DNA of 10,410 nucleotides from Anaerolineales bacterium (GTDB taxonomy: Bacteria > Chloroflexota > Anaerolineae > Anaerolineales > Villigracilaceae). Location: the NCBI GenBank assembly GCA_024763295.1, contig JANTFU010000060.1, forward strand, positions 1 to 10,410, in the 5' to 3' direction. Below the pieces are notes generated by a model. The model was given only the letters and a program-made list of their open reading frames with translations. It made no database searches and was not told the DNA's origin. Shown here in pieces: positions 1 to 6,458 of this stretch (position 1 is its first letter; each line of letters begins with the position of its first letter). Made by a program: the position numbers and the translations under genes.

Positions 1-80
1 CCCATTGCTGCAACACCATAAACGAAACCCAGCAGGACACCATCTGGCAGAGATGCTAGAAGTAAACTGATTTGTTGCAT
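1..80 (-). CDS. LivH-like branched-chain amino acid ABC transporter permease (N-terminal fragment)
   Basis: Only the first 26 codons are in the window; the gene continues past the left edge. The reverse strand reads MQQISLLLASLPDGVLLGFV and then YGVAAM. This matches the usual start of LivH-type inner-membrane permeases: a short amphipathic stretch, then a first membrane helix with a Gly-x-x-Tyr-Gly/Ala motif. The ATG at 80 has GGGAG (86-90) five bases upstream, a good ribosome binding site. The gene lies downstream of, and on the same strand as, a type I binding protein of the Leu/Ile/Val family (208-1572), which is the normal order for these importers. LivH would form half of the membrane channel with a LivM partner outside the window. 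The fragment is short, so the family call rests mainly on this resemblance and the neighbour. Confidence 0.75.
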   Translation of the reverse strand, partial: MQQISLLLASLPDGVLLGFVYGVAAM

Positions 81-114
81 AAATACTCCCGATAAGCTGA
101 TAACGGATATATTT

Positions 115-152
115 CACTATCATTCTCTCCATCTGCGGAGAGAATGATAGTG
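115..152 (-). repeat. perfect 16-bp hairpin in the binding protein-permease gap
   Basis: Arms 115-130 and 137-152 are exact inverse complements (CACTATCATTCTCTCC on the plus strand), with a 6-base loop. There is no T tract beyond the stem in the direction of transcription, so a simple terminator is less likely. It starts 35 bases upstream of the LivH-like start. It could be an mRNA processing or stability stem between binding-protein and permease genes; that role is inferred. Confidence 0.6.
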
Positions 153-155
153 GAT

Positions 156-199
156 AAAAAAGGCATCCCTTGAAAAGAAAAGCTGAGGGGATGCCTTTT
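156..199 (-). terminator. intrinsic terminator after the substrate-binding protein gene
   Basis: Arms 158-169 and 188-199 pair perfectly over 12 bp (AAAAGGCATCCC on the plus strand), plus one wobble pair. On the minus strand the stem ends in six T residues (positions 161 to 156). It lies nine bases beyond the stop codon of the binding-protein gene. Because the same-strand permease begins about 75 bases further on, it is probably a partial terminator that lowers permease expression relative to the binding protein. An A/T-flanked stem of this kind could also act on the plus strand. Confidence 0.75.
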
Positions 200-207
200 C
201 AAAACGA

Positions 208-1572
208 CTACTCAGTAGCGCCCATAGGGTAAAGAGGGTCGGCGGTAGCAACGCCTGCAGGAGCGACAATCTCGAGTACAAATTCGCCTGCATCATTTTT
301 TTGCCATTGCGCAACAACCATCTTGTGTGCAATCTGTAAGCCGTGAGCTTCTTCGCTTGTATCAAATTGGATGCCGCCGTAGAATGTCATCATATTCATA
401 GCATTCAGGGCATCTTTGACTGCCGCAGAATCGACAGAATCAGCCTCCTCGATCGCTTTTTGCAATACCAATCCGGCAGTATAGCCGCCAGCGGCGTGAT
501 AGGTGGGAGCTTCGCCATACGCGGCTTCATAAGCGGCGGCGAAATCTTCACCGGTGGGTCCGAACCATTCCATGCCCAAATCGGCAGCTTCGGCTTCGGT
601 GTGGGTGGCTTTCAATTCCCATTGACTGGATGATACAACGCCGAGTGCAGCATCGCCCAATTCGGGGAATTTGGTGTCGGCAGGAGCGACCAAAAGGTAA
701 ACCAATTCCAGTCCAGCGTTGCGGTCATAGAGCGAGCGTGCTAGCGCGGTACCATCGTTATAGTGACCGCCACCAAGTAATACGTTTGCGCCCGATGCCG
801 TAATTTTGTTGACAAGCGGACCGAAATCGGCTGTGTCAGAAGCGTAGCCTTCTTCGAGAACGACTTCATAACCATTTGCTTCTAGGTAGGGCTTAATGCC
901 TTGTGCAACAGATGTCGCAAATTTTACGTCTTCGTATACCAAGGCGATTTTTGCGTCAGGATTGAGATCATTGAGCATATCAACGGTGGAAGACATGTAC
1001 AAGCTGGCGGGTGTATATAGCTGGAAAAGCCCCGTATTGCCAGTCTTATAAGCGGCATCCGAAGCGGCGCCCGTGGTGAGCATAACTTTTTCGTTTTGCT
1101 CGCTAACGATAGATGCTGCCGCAGTCAGACCTGAAGAGTAAGGGCTAATCAGGAAGTCAGCACCGTCTTCGACGACAAGGCGGGTATACAACTCTTGCAC
1201 GCGTTCAGCATTGGATTCGTCATCGTAGGTTTGAGATGCAAAAGTGACCACTGTGCCATCACTGAGGGTCAGACCACCAGCTTCGTTGACTTGATCCATC
1301 CACAAGGTGAAACCATTAACCTGGCGCTTGGATGAAACTTCATACTTGCCTGTAACGGATGATGTGAAACCGATTGTCAATTCTACGGGTTCAGGAGCAG
1401 CAGGCTCTTCTGCCGCCGGTTCCTCCGCAGCCGGTTCTTCCGCGGCGGGTTCTTCTGCAACGGCAGGTTCTTCTGCCGCAGGAGCAGGAGTTGCTTGGGT
1501 TGCCCCACAGGCTGCCAAAATCATGCTTGCTAAAATCAGCAGCGACAAAAAGGTGACGAGCGAACGTTTCAT
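208..1572 (-). CDS. ABC transporter substrate-binding lipoprotein, LivK/Peripla_BP_6 type
   Basis: This 454-residue protein is a surface-tethered solute-binding protein for a branched-chain amino acid type ABC importer. It has a lipoprotein signal peptide (Lys-Arg, a hydrophobic core at about residues 5-19 and lipobox LAAC with Cys22). A flexible Glu/Pro/Ala linker with repeated EEPAA follows (about residues 29-63). The binding domain begins near VELTIGFTSSVTGKY (about residue 63), the family's typical first strand. Other typical segments are QVNGFTLWMDQVNEAGG, then DFLISPYSSGLTAAA, and AKIALVYEDVKFATSVAQG. The ATG at 1572 is fixed by GGAGGAG at 1577-1583. The permease of the same system follows at 80. 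The ligand cannot be told from sequence, because members of this family bind amino acids, amides, urea or aromatic compounds. Confidence in the family is high; the substrate is unknown. Confidence 0.95.
   Translation of the reverse strand: MKRSLVTFLSLLILASMILAACGATQATPAPAAEEPAVAEEPAAEEPAAEEPAAEEPAAPEPVELTIGFTSSVTGKYEVSSKRQVNGFTLWMDQVNEAGGLTLSDGTVVTFASQTYDDESNAERVQELYTRLVVEDGADFLISPYSSGLTAAASIVSEQNEKVMLTTGAASDAAYKTGNTGLFQLYTPASLYMSSTVDMLNDLNPDAKIALVYEDVKFATSVAQGIKPYLEANGYEVVLEEGYASDTADFGPLVNKITASGANVLLGGGHYNDGTALARSLYDRNAGLELVYLLVAPADTKFPELGDAALGVVSSSQWELKATHTEAEAADLGMEWFGPTGEDFAAAYEAAYGEAPTYHAAGGYTAGLVLQKAIEEADSVDSAAVKDALNAMNMMTFYGGIQFDTSEEAHGLQIAHKMVVAQWQKNDAGEFVLEIVAPAGVATADPLYPMGATE
1403..1480 (-). 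repeat. 15-bp coding tandem repeat for the EEPAA linker
   Basis: Five units with boundaries at 1403, 1418, 1433, 1448 and 1466 encode the Glu-Glu-Pro-Ala-Ala linker behind the lipid anchor. The unit starting at 1448 is 18 bp, the others 15 bp. The units differ mostly at third codon positions (for example GGTTCTTCCGCGGCG against GGTTCCTCCGCAGCC). This suggests that the protein pattern is maintained rather than the array being a very recent DNA slippage product. Confidence 0.85.
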
Positions 1573-1576
1573 TTTA

Positions 1577-1583
1577 CTCCTCC
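1577..1583 (-). promoter_or_regulatory. strong ribosome binding site of the substrate-binding protein
   Basis: The minus strand reads GGAGGAG four bases before the ATG at 1572; the GGAGG core lies six bases away. It is the strongest Shine-Dalgarno in the window and suits a highly made binding protein. Confidence 0.85.
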
Positions 1584-1596
1584 ATTGGGGTTTGGG

Positions 1597-1634
1597 AAAA
1601 AAAAGGATAGCAAGCCTTCGTAAGACTTGCCTAT
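1597..1634 (-). promoter_or_regulatory. terminator-like hairpin with U8 tract in the leader of the binding-protein gene
   Basis: On the minus strand a stem is formed by 1607-1618 and 1622-1634 with a 3-base loop, one bulged base (1631) and one G-U pair (1615/1625). It is followed by two C residues and eight T residues (1604 to 1597). This is the layout of an intrinsic terminator, yet it sits upstream of the ribosome binding site, within 65 bases of the start codon of the gene at 208-1572. No gene end lies close to it, since the regulator upstream has its own terminator at 1818-1864. It may therefore be an attenuator. No T-box or known riboswitch fold was recognised above it. Confidence 0.5.
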
Positions 1635-1817
1635 TGATAGAATACTAATGGATGAATGCAAAAAGAAACTAAAAAAGAATTGTACTTACATAAATAAGCA
1701 ATAAAAAGTAGCCTGAAGAGGCGCTATACAGCTTGTTTTAGCTGTTATGGAGAGAGTTTTTAAGCTTATTAATATGATTAAAGTGGTTTTTAAAGCGTGA
1801 ATTTGTGATGAATTAAG

Positions 1818-1864
1818 AAAAGAGCGTTTCAAAATTCCTGAATGGAATTTTGAAACGCTCTTTT
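1818..1864 (-). terminator. 21-bp perfect hairpin terminator of the two-component operon
   Basis: Arms 1818-1838 and 1844-1864 are perfectly complementary over 21 bp with a 5-base loop (TGAAT). The stem carries AAAA at one end and TTTT at the other, and the minus strand continues with a T-rich run. It starts 27 bases beyond the stop codon of the response regulator. The only gene pointing into it is the regulator, but the symmetric flanks would allow termination from both sides. Confidence 0.85.
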
Positions 1865-1890
1865 AAGTTGATTAATAAGTTTTTCTAAGC

Positions 1891-2586
1891 TTAACCTTTA
1901 AAGCGGTAGCCGATACCGCGTTCGGTGAACAGATATGCTGGTTTGAGTGGGTCTTCCTCGATCTTTTGGCGCAGTTTTCCCATATAAACACGCAGGTACT
2001 CGGCTTCTTCGCCGTATTCGGGTCCCCAAACATTTTGCAAAATCGACCGGTGTGATAATGCCTTGCCCGCGTTTTGCATCATGTAGACCAGTAAATTGAA
2101 CTCCGTTGGCGTTAGGCTGAGTAATTTCCCTCGGACGGTGATTTCGTGCCGTTCCAGATCGGCGATGATATCACCGCGTACCACACGCTCGTTGACTGTG
2201 GCGGTTTCTGTCCAGCGCGCGCGCCGCAGGACAGCTTTGACGCGCCCTAAAAGCTCTCCGGTGCCAAAGGGCTTGGTGAGGTAATCATCTGCCCCCATAT
2301 CGAATGCGCGGACTTTATCTGCCTCTTCGCCTAAGGCTGTTAGGATGATGATTGGCACGAGCGAAGTCTGACGGATGCGGCGCGTGGTTTCCAAGCCATC
2401 GAGGTGGGGCATCATAATATCCATGATGACCAAATCTACGGGTTGGGTATTGAAGATTGCTAAGGCTTCAAGTCCATTGGATGCGGTTTCAACGCGGAAG
2501 TGGCGCACTTCTAAATTACGGCGTACAAAATCGCGCAGGGGTTTTTCATCATCGACAACAAGAACAGTGGGAGATTTACTTGTCAT
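1891..2586 (-). CDS. OmpR-family response regulator, KdpE-like output domain
   Basis: The 231-residue protein is a DNA-binding response regulator. The receiver domain (about residues 7-120) has the acidic pair Asp12-Asp13, the phospho-acceptor Asp56 (in DLVIMDIMMP), Thr83 and the invariant Lys105 in LTKPF. The C-terminal winged-helix domain (about 135-229) includes LTPTEFNLLVYM, WGPEYGEEAEYLRVYMGKLR and a final TERGIGYRFKG. This pattern is very close to KdpE-type regulators. No kdp transport genes or KdpD-type kinase are nearby, so I do not assign kdpE. The ATG at 2586 is preceded by a GGGAAG sequence. The histidine kinase ends 35 bases upstream, so the two form a cognate pair, with the regulator acting in the cytoplasm on unknown promoters. 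Confidence 0.95.
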   Translation of the reverse strand: MTSKSPTVLVVDDEKPLRDFVRRNLEVRHFRVETASNGLEALAIFNTQPVDLVIMDIMMPHLDGLETTRRIRQTSLVPIIILTALGEEADKVRAFDMGADDYLTKPFGTGELLGRVKAVLRRARWTETATVNERVVRGDIIADLERHEITVRGKLLSLTPTEFNLLVYMMQNAGKALSHRSILQNVWGPEYGEEAEYLRVYMGKLRQKIEEDPLKPAYLFTERGIGYRFKG

Positions 2587-2621
2587 ACGGTCTGCTTCCC
2601 TTTTCTAAAATGAAATGAGGC

Positions 2622-5309
2622 TTACTCTTCGGACGGTTTGACGGGCAGAGAAAAGGCGATGCTCGTGCCTTCTTCGACATCTTCTGCCCAAATTTCGCCA
2701 CCGTGTGCTTGAATTAGTCCTTTACAAATGGCTAATCCGAGACCGGCACCGCTGGCAAGGCGTGTGAGACTTGTGTCCACACGATAGAAGCTCTCAAAGA
2801 TGCGGGTACGTTCGCTTTTCGGAATACCCGGTCCGTTGTCTTTAACACGGAAGACGATCTTTTGGTTTTCTTCGCTCACTGAAACTTCTATTTTAGCATC
2901 TTCTCCGGCATATTTGACGGCATTTTCGATCAGGTTGCGAATCACGGTTTCGAGACGGGGCGGGTCTGCATATAGCGGAGGCAGGTTCGGGGCAAGAGCG
3001 ATCGCGAGCGTGTTTCCTTCTGCGAGATGGGCACGCTGTGAAGCGCGTTCAATAACGGTGTCGATTGCGCATTCCACGCGCGAGAGGTTGAGATTGCCCG
3101 ATTCCATGCGTGAGAGATCAAGCAAGCTGTTGACCAGCGCGCTGAGGCGATCAGTCTCTTCTGAAATAATGCTTAGAAATTCACGCTGTGATTCGGGGTC
3201 CCATTCCACATCGTCGGCGAGCAGAGTAGTGGCGTAGCCTTTGATGGCTGCCAGCGGGGTGCGCAACTCGTGTGAGACGGTGGAAATTAGGCTGGACTTC
3301 ATGCGATCAATCTCGCGGTCGATGGTGACGTCGCGCAGAATTAAGCCACGCCCGATCGGTTTATTGGAGTGGTCGGTAACATCGAAAATTTGCAAACGCA
3401 GGTCAACGCGCCGATTATGGATGAAGAGGGGAATTTCGACGCCTTGTTTTTGCCCGCCAAGCATGGCGTTGTCGATGCGTTGACGGATGACTTGGGGCAT
3501 ATTGGTGCGGCTGAGAATGCCGTTAATTAGGCTGTCTACGGTGGCGTTCTGCATATCTTCGGGATTAAGGTCGGCAAGTTCGCGAATGCGTGGATTGGTG
3601 TAGATGACCTTTCCGCTTAAGTTGCTGAGAATCAGCCCATCGCTCATCGAGTAGACGAGTGCCTCGATGCGGCGGGTTTGCTGTTGCAGGCGTGTATCGC
3701 TGCGCGTGTAGAGGGTGGCGTTCTCGATTGCCATAGTAACGTGATTCGCAAAGTTGACCAGCAACTGGGTCTCGTTATGGGTAAAGACGTGCGGGTCCGG
3801 ACGGAATACGATCAAGGCTGCTTGCGGTGCATGTTGTGTATTGAGCGGAACAGCCAACAACGAGCGGTAGCCTTCAGCCTTGGCTCGCGGACGTTGTGCT
3901 TTAAAGGTTGTGTCAGTTTCAGTGTTACTGATCTGGATCGGTTCTTGTGAGCGCAAAGCCCGCATCGTGATCGAATTTGGGTTGCTGGGCTGAATGGCAA
4001 GCTGGGCAGCATATTTTTTGGATAAGCCGCGGCTGGCGCGAATGCGAAAGGTATTGTGGTCTTCGTCGAGGGCAACGATCGCGCACATTTGGACGTTAAA
4101 TAATTTTTGAACTTGTTCGAGAATGCGGTCAAGCACGATTTCAAGATCAAGCGAAGAGACAACGGCTTTACTGGTTTCGAGCAGGGTTTCCTGTTCATCG
4201 ATGCGCATGGCGATGGCACTCTCCATACGCAAAACACTACGGATTAGGTAGCCGATCTGATCAGGACGTCTGGAAAGTTGGTTCACACGGCGTCTCTCGA
4301 CATCGCTGACCCCGATATTACTGCCGATGGCGCGGCTAATTGATGCGAGCCTTTCGATGGGCATAATCACGCGGCGGGAGAGAATTGCCCAAACCAAGAT
4401 GCCAAGTGCGATAAAGGTGGCAACAACGATAATGGTCACGCGGTGAATGGCTTGCTGCGTTGCAAAGGCGGTGGCTGTTGGGCGGCTAACAATCACTCCC
4501 CAACCGGCGCTTTTAATGGGCGCGTAGGTGTAGAGGCGTTCTTCTCCACTGGTGTCTACTTCAATACGAGTGCCGCTTTTGCCTGCCAGTAGTGGGTCGT
4601 AGATATCCGGCAAGATGGCATCGGCAGGCTGAAGCAAATACGCAGATTCCGGATGAGCAATCACTTGTGCATTTGAATCAATGATGACAATCTCAAAATC
4701 TTCTTCAGGGCGGCGGCTGCCGTAAATATCTTGAATGGTTTTACTTAAACTTTCGAGCTTGATATTGGTAGCAACCACGCCGAGAAAATTTCGCCCGTCC
4801 CAAAGCGGCATGACAGCGGTGGCAACAGCTTGATTCGTGGTCGGTGAAATGCGTCCCTTCGAGACAAGTGGATTTTGTTCTCGTAAAGCGCTTTGGTAAT
4901 AATCGCGGTGTGAAAAATCTTTACCAACCGTAGAGCCGGGTCCCTCCGGGTAGTGGTAGAGCATCGTCCCTTCTTGATCAAGACGATAGACAAGATTAAC
5001 GTCCGGACGAGTTTTTATGACAAGCGAGAAAATATCTTCCATTCCCCCTTTGTCTGCACGGACAACATCCGGATAAAGGGATAAGCCCTCGACAGCTTGT
5101 AGCGAACGGCTAATGGATAGATCGGTCTCAAGTGCGATTGCCTGCGCGAGGGAAAGATCGTTCGCGCGCACGTCAACTTGAATCCGTTGCCCGGCAAGAT
5201 AATCAAAGCCGAGCAGCGTACCGAGTGCCGGAATGATGATGATTAAATAGAGAACGAGTAGCTGCGCCCCCAGATCATTGAAAAAGTAGGTTCGTTTGCG
5301 TTTTTGCAT
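2622..5309 (-). CDS. membrane sensor histidine kinase (dCACHE-HAMP-GAF-PAS-HisKA-HATPase)
   Basis: From the ATG at 5309 the protein has 895 residues. One membrane helix (about 15-35) and a second (about 291-311) flank a roughly 255-residue outside sensor of double-CACHE type, with the typical segment DYYQSALREQNPLVSKG. After it come a HAMP linker (about 312-366), a GAF domain (about 386-531) and a PAS domain (about 547-662). The dimerisation domain has the phospho-accepting histidine in SHELRTPLAAIKG (His680). The ATPase has an N box (NLIENAVKYAG), a G1 box (VKDNGPGIP), an F box (FESFYRVD) and a G2 box (GAGLGLAICKG). All key residues are present, so it should be active. The reading frame also allows a TTG start at 5327 with six extra residues. 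I prefer ATG 5309 because it begins two bases after the stop of the DedA-like gene and gives a normal N terminus; neither start has a clear ribosome binding site. CACHE sensors usually bind small extracellular metabolites; the ligand here is unknown. Confidence 0.95.
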   Translation of the reverse strand: MQKRKRTYFFNDLGAQLLVLYLIIIIPALGTLLGFDYLAGQRIQVDVRANDLSLAQAIALETDLSISRSLQAVEGLSLYPDVVRADKGGMEDIFSLVIKTRPDVNLVYRLDQEGTMLYHYPEGPGSTVGKDFSHRDYYQSALREQNPLVSKGRISPTTNQAVATAVMPLWDGRNFLGVVATNIKLESLSKTIQDIYGSRRPEEDFEIVIIDSNAQVIAHPESAYLLQPADAILPDIYDPLLAGKSGTRIEVDTSGEERLYTYAPIKSAGWGVIVSRPTATAFATQQAIHRVTIIVVATFIALGILVWAILSRRVIMPIERLASISRAIGSNIGVSDVERRRVNQLSRRPDQIGYLIRSVLRMESAIAMRIDEQETLLETSKAVVSSLDLEIVLDRILEQVQKLFNVQMCAIVALDEDHNTFRIRASRGLSKKYAAQLAIQPSNPNSITMRALRSQEPIQISNTETDTTFKAQRPRAKAEGYRSLLAVPLNTQHAPQAALIVFRPDPHVFTHNETQLLVNFANHVTMAIENATLYTRSDTRLQQQTRRIEALVYSMSDGLILSNLSGKVIYTNPRIRELADLNPEDMQNATVDSLINGILSRTNMPQVIRQRIDNAMLGGQKQGVEIPLFIHNRRVDLRLQIFDVTDHSNKPIGRGLILRDVTIDREIDRMKSSLISTVSHELRTPLAAIKGYATTLLADDVEWDPESQREFLSIISEETDRLSALVNSLLDLSRMESGNLNLSRVECAIDTVIERASQRAHLAEGNTLAIALAPNLPPLYADPPRLETVIRNLIENAVKYAGEDAKIEVSVSEENQKIVFRVKDNGPGIPKSERTRIFESFYRVDTSLTRLASGAGLGLAICKGLIQAHGGEIWAEDVEEGTSIAFSLPVKPSEE

Positions 5310-5311
5310 GA

Positions 5312-5851
5312 TTATGAGAAGAGCCAATGTAGCGATGCGGCACCAGCATAGGCAAAGGCGGTCATCTTAATCGTTTGCCCGATCCAGCAGGCAAGCAAGA
5401 ATTTGTGCATGGGCAGTTTTGTGATTCCGGCGGCAGCCCCGGCAAGGTCGAATAAAGGGTTCGGGATGGCTGCCAAAATTAGGATGGCGAACGTGCCGTG
5501 TTTTTCCACCCAAAAATGGGTTTTCTGGTACATCGCTGTGCGCTCGACGATCGCTTGCCCGCTAAATCCTGCTAAATAGCCGGACATTTCGCCCAAGGCA
5601 CCGCCCATTCCGGCTGCGATGCCCACCCCAAATGGATGGAAGATACTGCCCATCGTGAAGATGATTGCCACGCCAGGCGCAGGCAGTAGGACGGTGGCGT
5701 TTGCCAATAGCGCGGTCATAAAGACGCCCGGATAGCCGTAGCGCGCAAAATCTTCAACTCGTTCGCGGATGGAGAAAATAAAAACGCTTAGCCCGATGAC
5801 TGCGAGCAAGCTGATAACGCGCAGAAGGGCTAAGCGTTTTTCTTTAGACAT
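5312..5851 (-). CDS. DedA/VTT-family membrane protein
   Basis: This 179-residue, strongly hydrophobic protein has about five membrane or re-entrant segments (about residues 8-28, 42-58, 60-95, 118-140 and 148-175). The region LLPAPGVAIIFTMGSIFHPF, then GALGEMSGYLAGFSG and IPNPLFDLAGAAAG, fits the VTT (SNARE-associated/DedA) domain. This includes the acidic residue Glu88 before the Ser-Gly-Tyr segment and the conserved proline-rich turn. Related DedA proteins have been linked to recycling lipid carriers and to membrane homeostasis; the exact substrate of this one is unknown. It starts six bases after the stop of the cyclophilin gene and ends two bases before the kinase ATG, so all are likely co-translated. 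No clear ribosome binding site precedes the ATG, which supports coupling. Its place just before a membrane sensor kinase could mean an envelope-related role for the kinase (inference). Confidence 0.88.
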   Translation of the reverse strand: MSKEKRLALLRVISLLAVIGLSVFIFSIRERVEDFARYGYPGVFMTALLANATVLLPAPGVAIIFTMGSIFHPFGVGIAAGMGGALGEMSGYLAGFSGQAIVERTAMYQKTHFWVEKHGTFAILILAAIPNPLFDLAGAAAGITKLPMHKFLLACWIGQTIKMTAFAYAGAASLHWLFS

Positions 5852-5857
5852 GGGAGA

Positions 5858-6343
5858 TTAGGCTTCGGTGATGGTCACGGAGAGCAGTTTTGTGCCGTTT
5901 TTAACCGCCATGAGCACATCCATGCCTTCGGTGACTTCACCAAAGACACTGTGTTTGCCATCCAACCACGGGGTGGGGACGTGCGTGATGAAGAATTGCG
6001 AACCGTTGGTGCCGGGACCGGCGTTTGCCATCGAGAGGATGCCGGGTTTGTCGTGTTTTAGGGTCGGGTCGAATTCGTCTTCAAAGCGGTAGCCGGGACC
6101 ACCCCGACCGGTGCCGGTCGGATCGCCACCTTGCGCCATAAAATCGTCAATCACGCGGTGGAAGGTGATGTTATCGTAGAAGCCTTCACGCGCTAAAAAG
6201 ACAAAGTTGTTGACCGTTTTCGGAGTTTTATCGGCAAAAAGCGCCAGCACAATATCACCTTTTTCGGTGCTCATGGTGGCGGTGTATTTCTTAGCAGGGT
6301 CAATTTGCATCTCAGGTGCGGATGACCATTGTTTGGGGGACAT
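5858..6343 (-). CDS. cyclophilin-type peptidyl-prolyl cis-trans isomerase
   Basis: The enzyme catalyses cis-trans isomerisation of Xaa-Pro bonds. From the ATG at 6343 it has 161 residues and no signal peptide, so it should be cytoplasmic. The cyclophilin active-site residues are all present (human CypA equivalents in brackets): Arg63 in FHRV [R55], Phe68, Met69 and Gln71 in FMAQGGDPTG [F60, M61, Q63], Phe118 in SQFFIT [F113], and Trp126 and His131 in WLDGKHSVFG [W121, H126]. The frame is open up to an ATG at 6370 (170 residues). The inner start is preferred because AAAGGAAA lies just before it and because MSPKQWSSAPEMQIDPAKKY is how this cyclophilin group normally begins. It is followed six bases later by the DedA-like gene. 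The function is housekeeping protein folding; its link to the downstream kinase is only positional. Confidence 0.93.
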   Translation of the reverse strand: MSPKQWSSAPEMQIDPAKKYTATMSTEKGDIVLALFADKTPKTVNNFVFLAREGFYDNITFHRVIDDFMAQGGDPTGTGRGGPGYRFEDEFDPTLKHDKPGILSMANAGPGTNGSQFFITHVPTPWLDGKHSVFGEVTEGMDVLMAVKNGTKLLSVTITEA

Positions 6344-6347
6344 AAAT

Positions 6348-6355
6348 TTTCCTTT
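6348..6355 (-). promoter_or_regulatory. ribosome binding site deciding the cyclophilin start
   Basis: The minus strand reads AAAGGAAA, with its GG seven bases before the ATG at 6343. The alternative upstream ATG at 6370 has only a weak GAAAG further away. This favours the shorter, 161-residue cyclophilin. Confidence 0.6.
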
Positions 6356-6406
6356 CAGTTTTTTGAACATGATTGTGTATCTTTCGTGTTTTTGGCAGAA
6401 ATGTTG

Positions 6407-6456
6407 CGTGTTGCGTGTTTCGTAATGAAGTTATGACTTACGCAATACGCAACACG
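6407..6456 (-). repeat. large imperfect hairpin built of ACGCAAY heptamers, downstream of udk
   Basis: Arms 6407-6425 and 6438-6456 pair at 17 of 19 positions. The outer ten are perfect (CGTGTTGCGT with ACGCAACACG) and the loop has 12 bases. The right arm contains TTACGCAATACGCAACACG, that is ACGCAAT and ACGCAAC in tandem; the left arm repeats GTTGCGT twice. It begins two bases beyond the udk stop codon. It could end udk transcription, although no good T tract follows on the minus strand. Four T residues follow on the plus strand. The 12-base core TTACGCAATACG is found again at 9508-9519. Confidence 0.7.
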
Positions 6457-6458
6457 TT

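Larger units (their letters stand above)
1573..1890. other. AT-rich intergenic region between regulator and binding-protein gene
   Basis: No coding region was found in these 318 bases. From the right they hold the regulator terminator (1818-1864), a very AT-rich stretch (1640-1815), the leader hairpin and the ribosome binding site of the binding-protein gene. A possible minus-strand -10 box TACAAT lies at 1684-1679, but no clear -35 accompanies it. A second weak candidate is TTGCAT (1662-1657) with TATCAA 16 bases downstream. Neither is strong enough to call a promoter. Small inverted repeats such as CAGCT/AGCTG (about 1729-1744) are also present. Confidence 0.5.

Noticed and set aside
1307..1648. 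Plus-strand frame with repeated AGSSAAGSSAAG residues
   Set aside because: It is the antisense reading of the EEPAA linker repeat and leader of the binding-protein gene, with no start signal or domain of its own.
1640..1815. Possible riboswitch or small RNA in the AT-rich region
   Set aside because: Only short stems (for example CAGCT/AGCTG) are visible and none matches a known riboswitch or T-box layout; the sequence is too AT-rich for such stems to be informative.
1891..2586. Naming the regulator kdpE
   Set aside because: The output domain is KdpE-like but no kdp operon or KdpD is present, and the partner kinase is of another type.
2800..3237. 145-codon plus-strand frame opposite the kinase catalytic domain
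   Set aside because: Arg/Ser-rich antisense shadow of conserved kinase motifs, without ribosome binding site or recognisable domain.
3812..4237. 141-codon minus-strand frame inside the histidine kinase
   Set aside because: It overlaps the GAF region of the kinase in another frame; the kinase domains are continuous and well recognised there.
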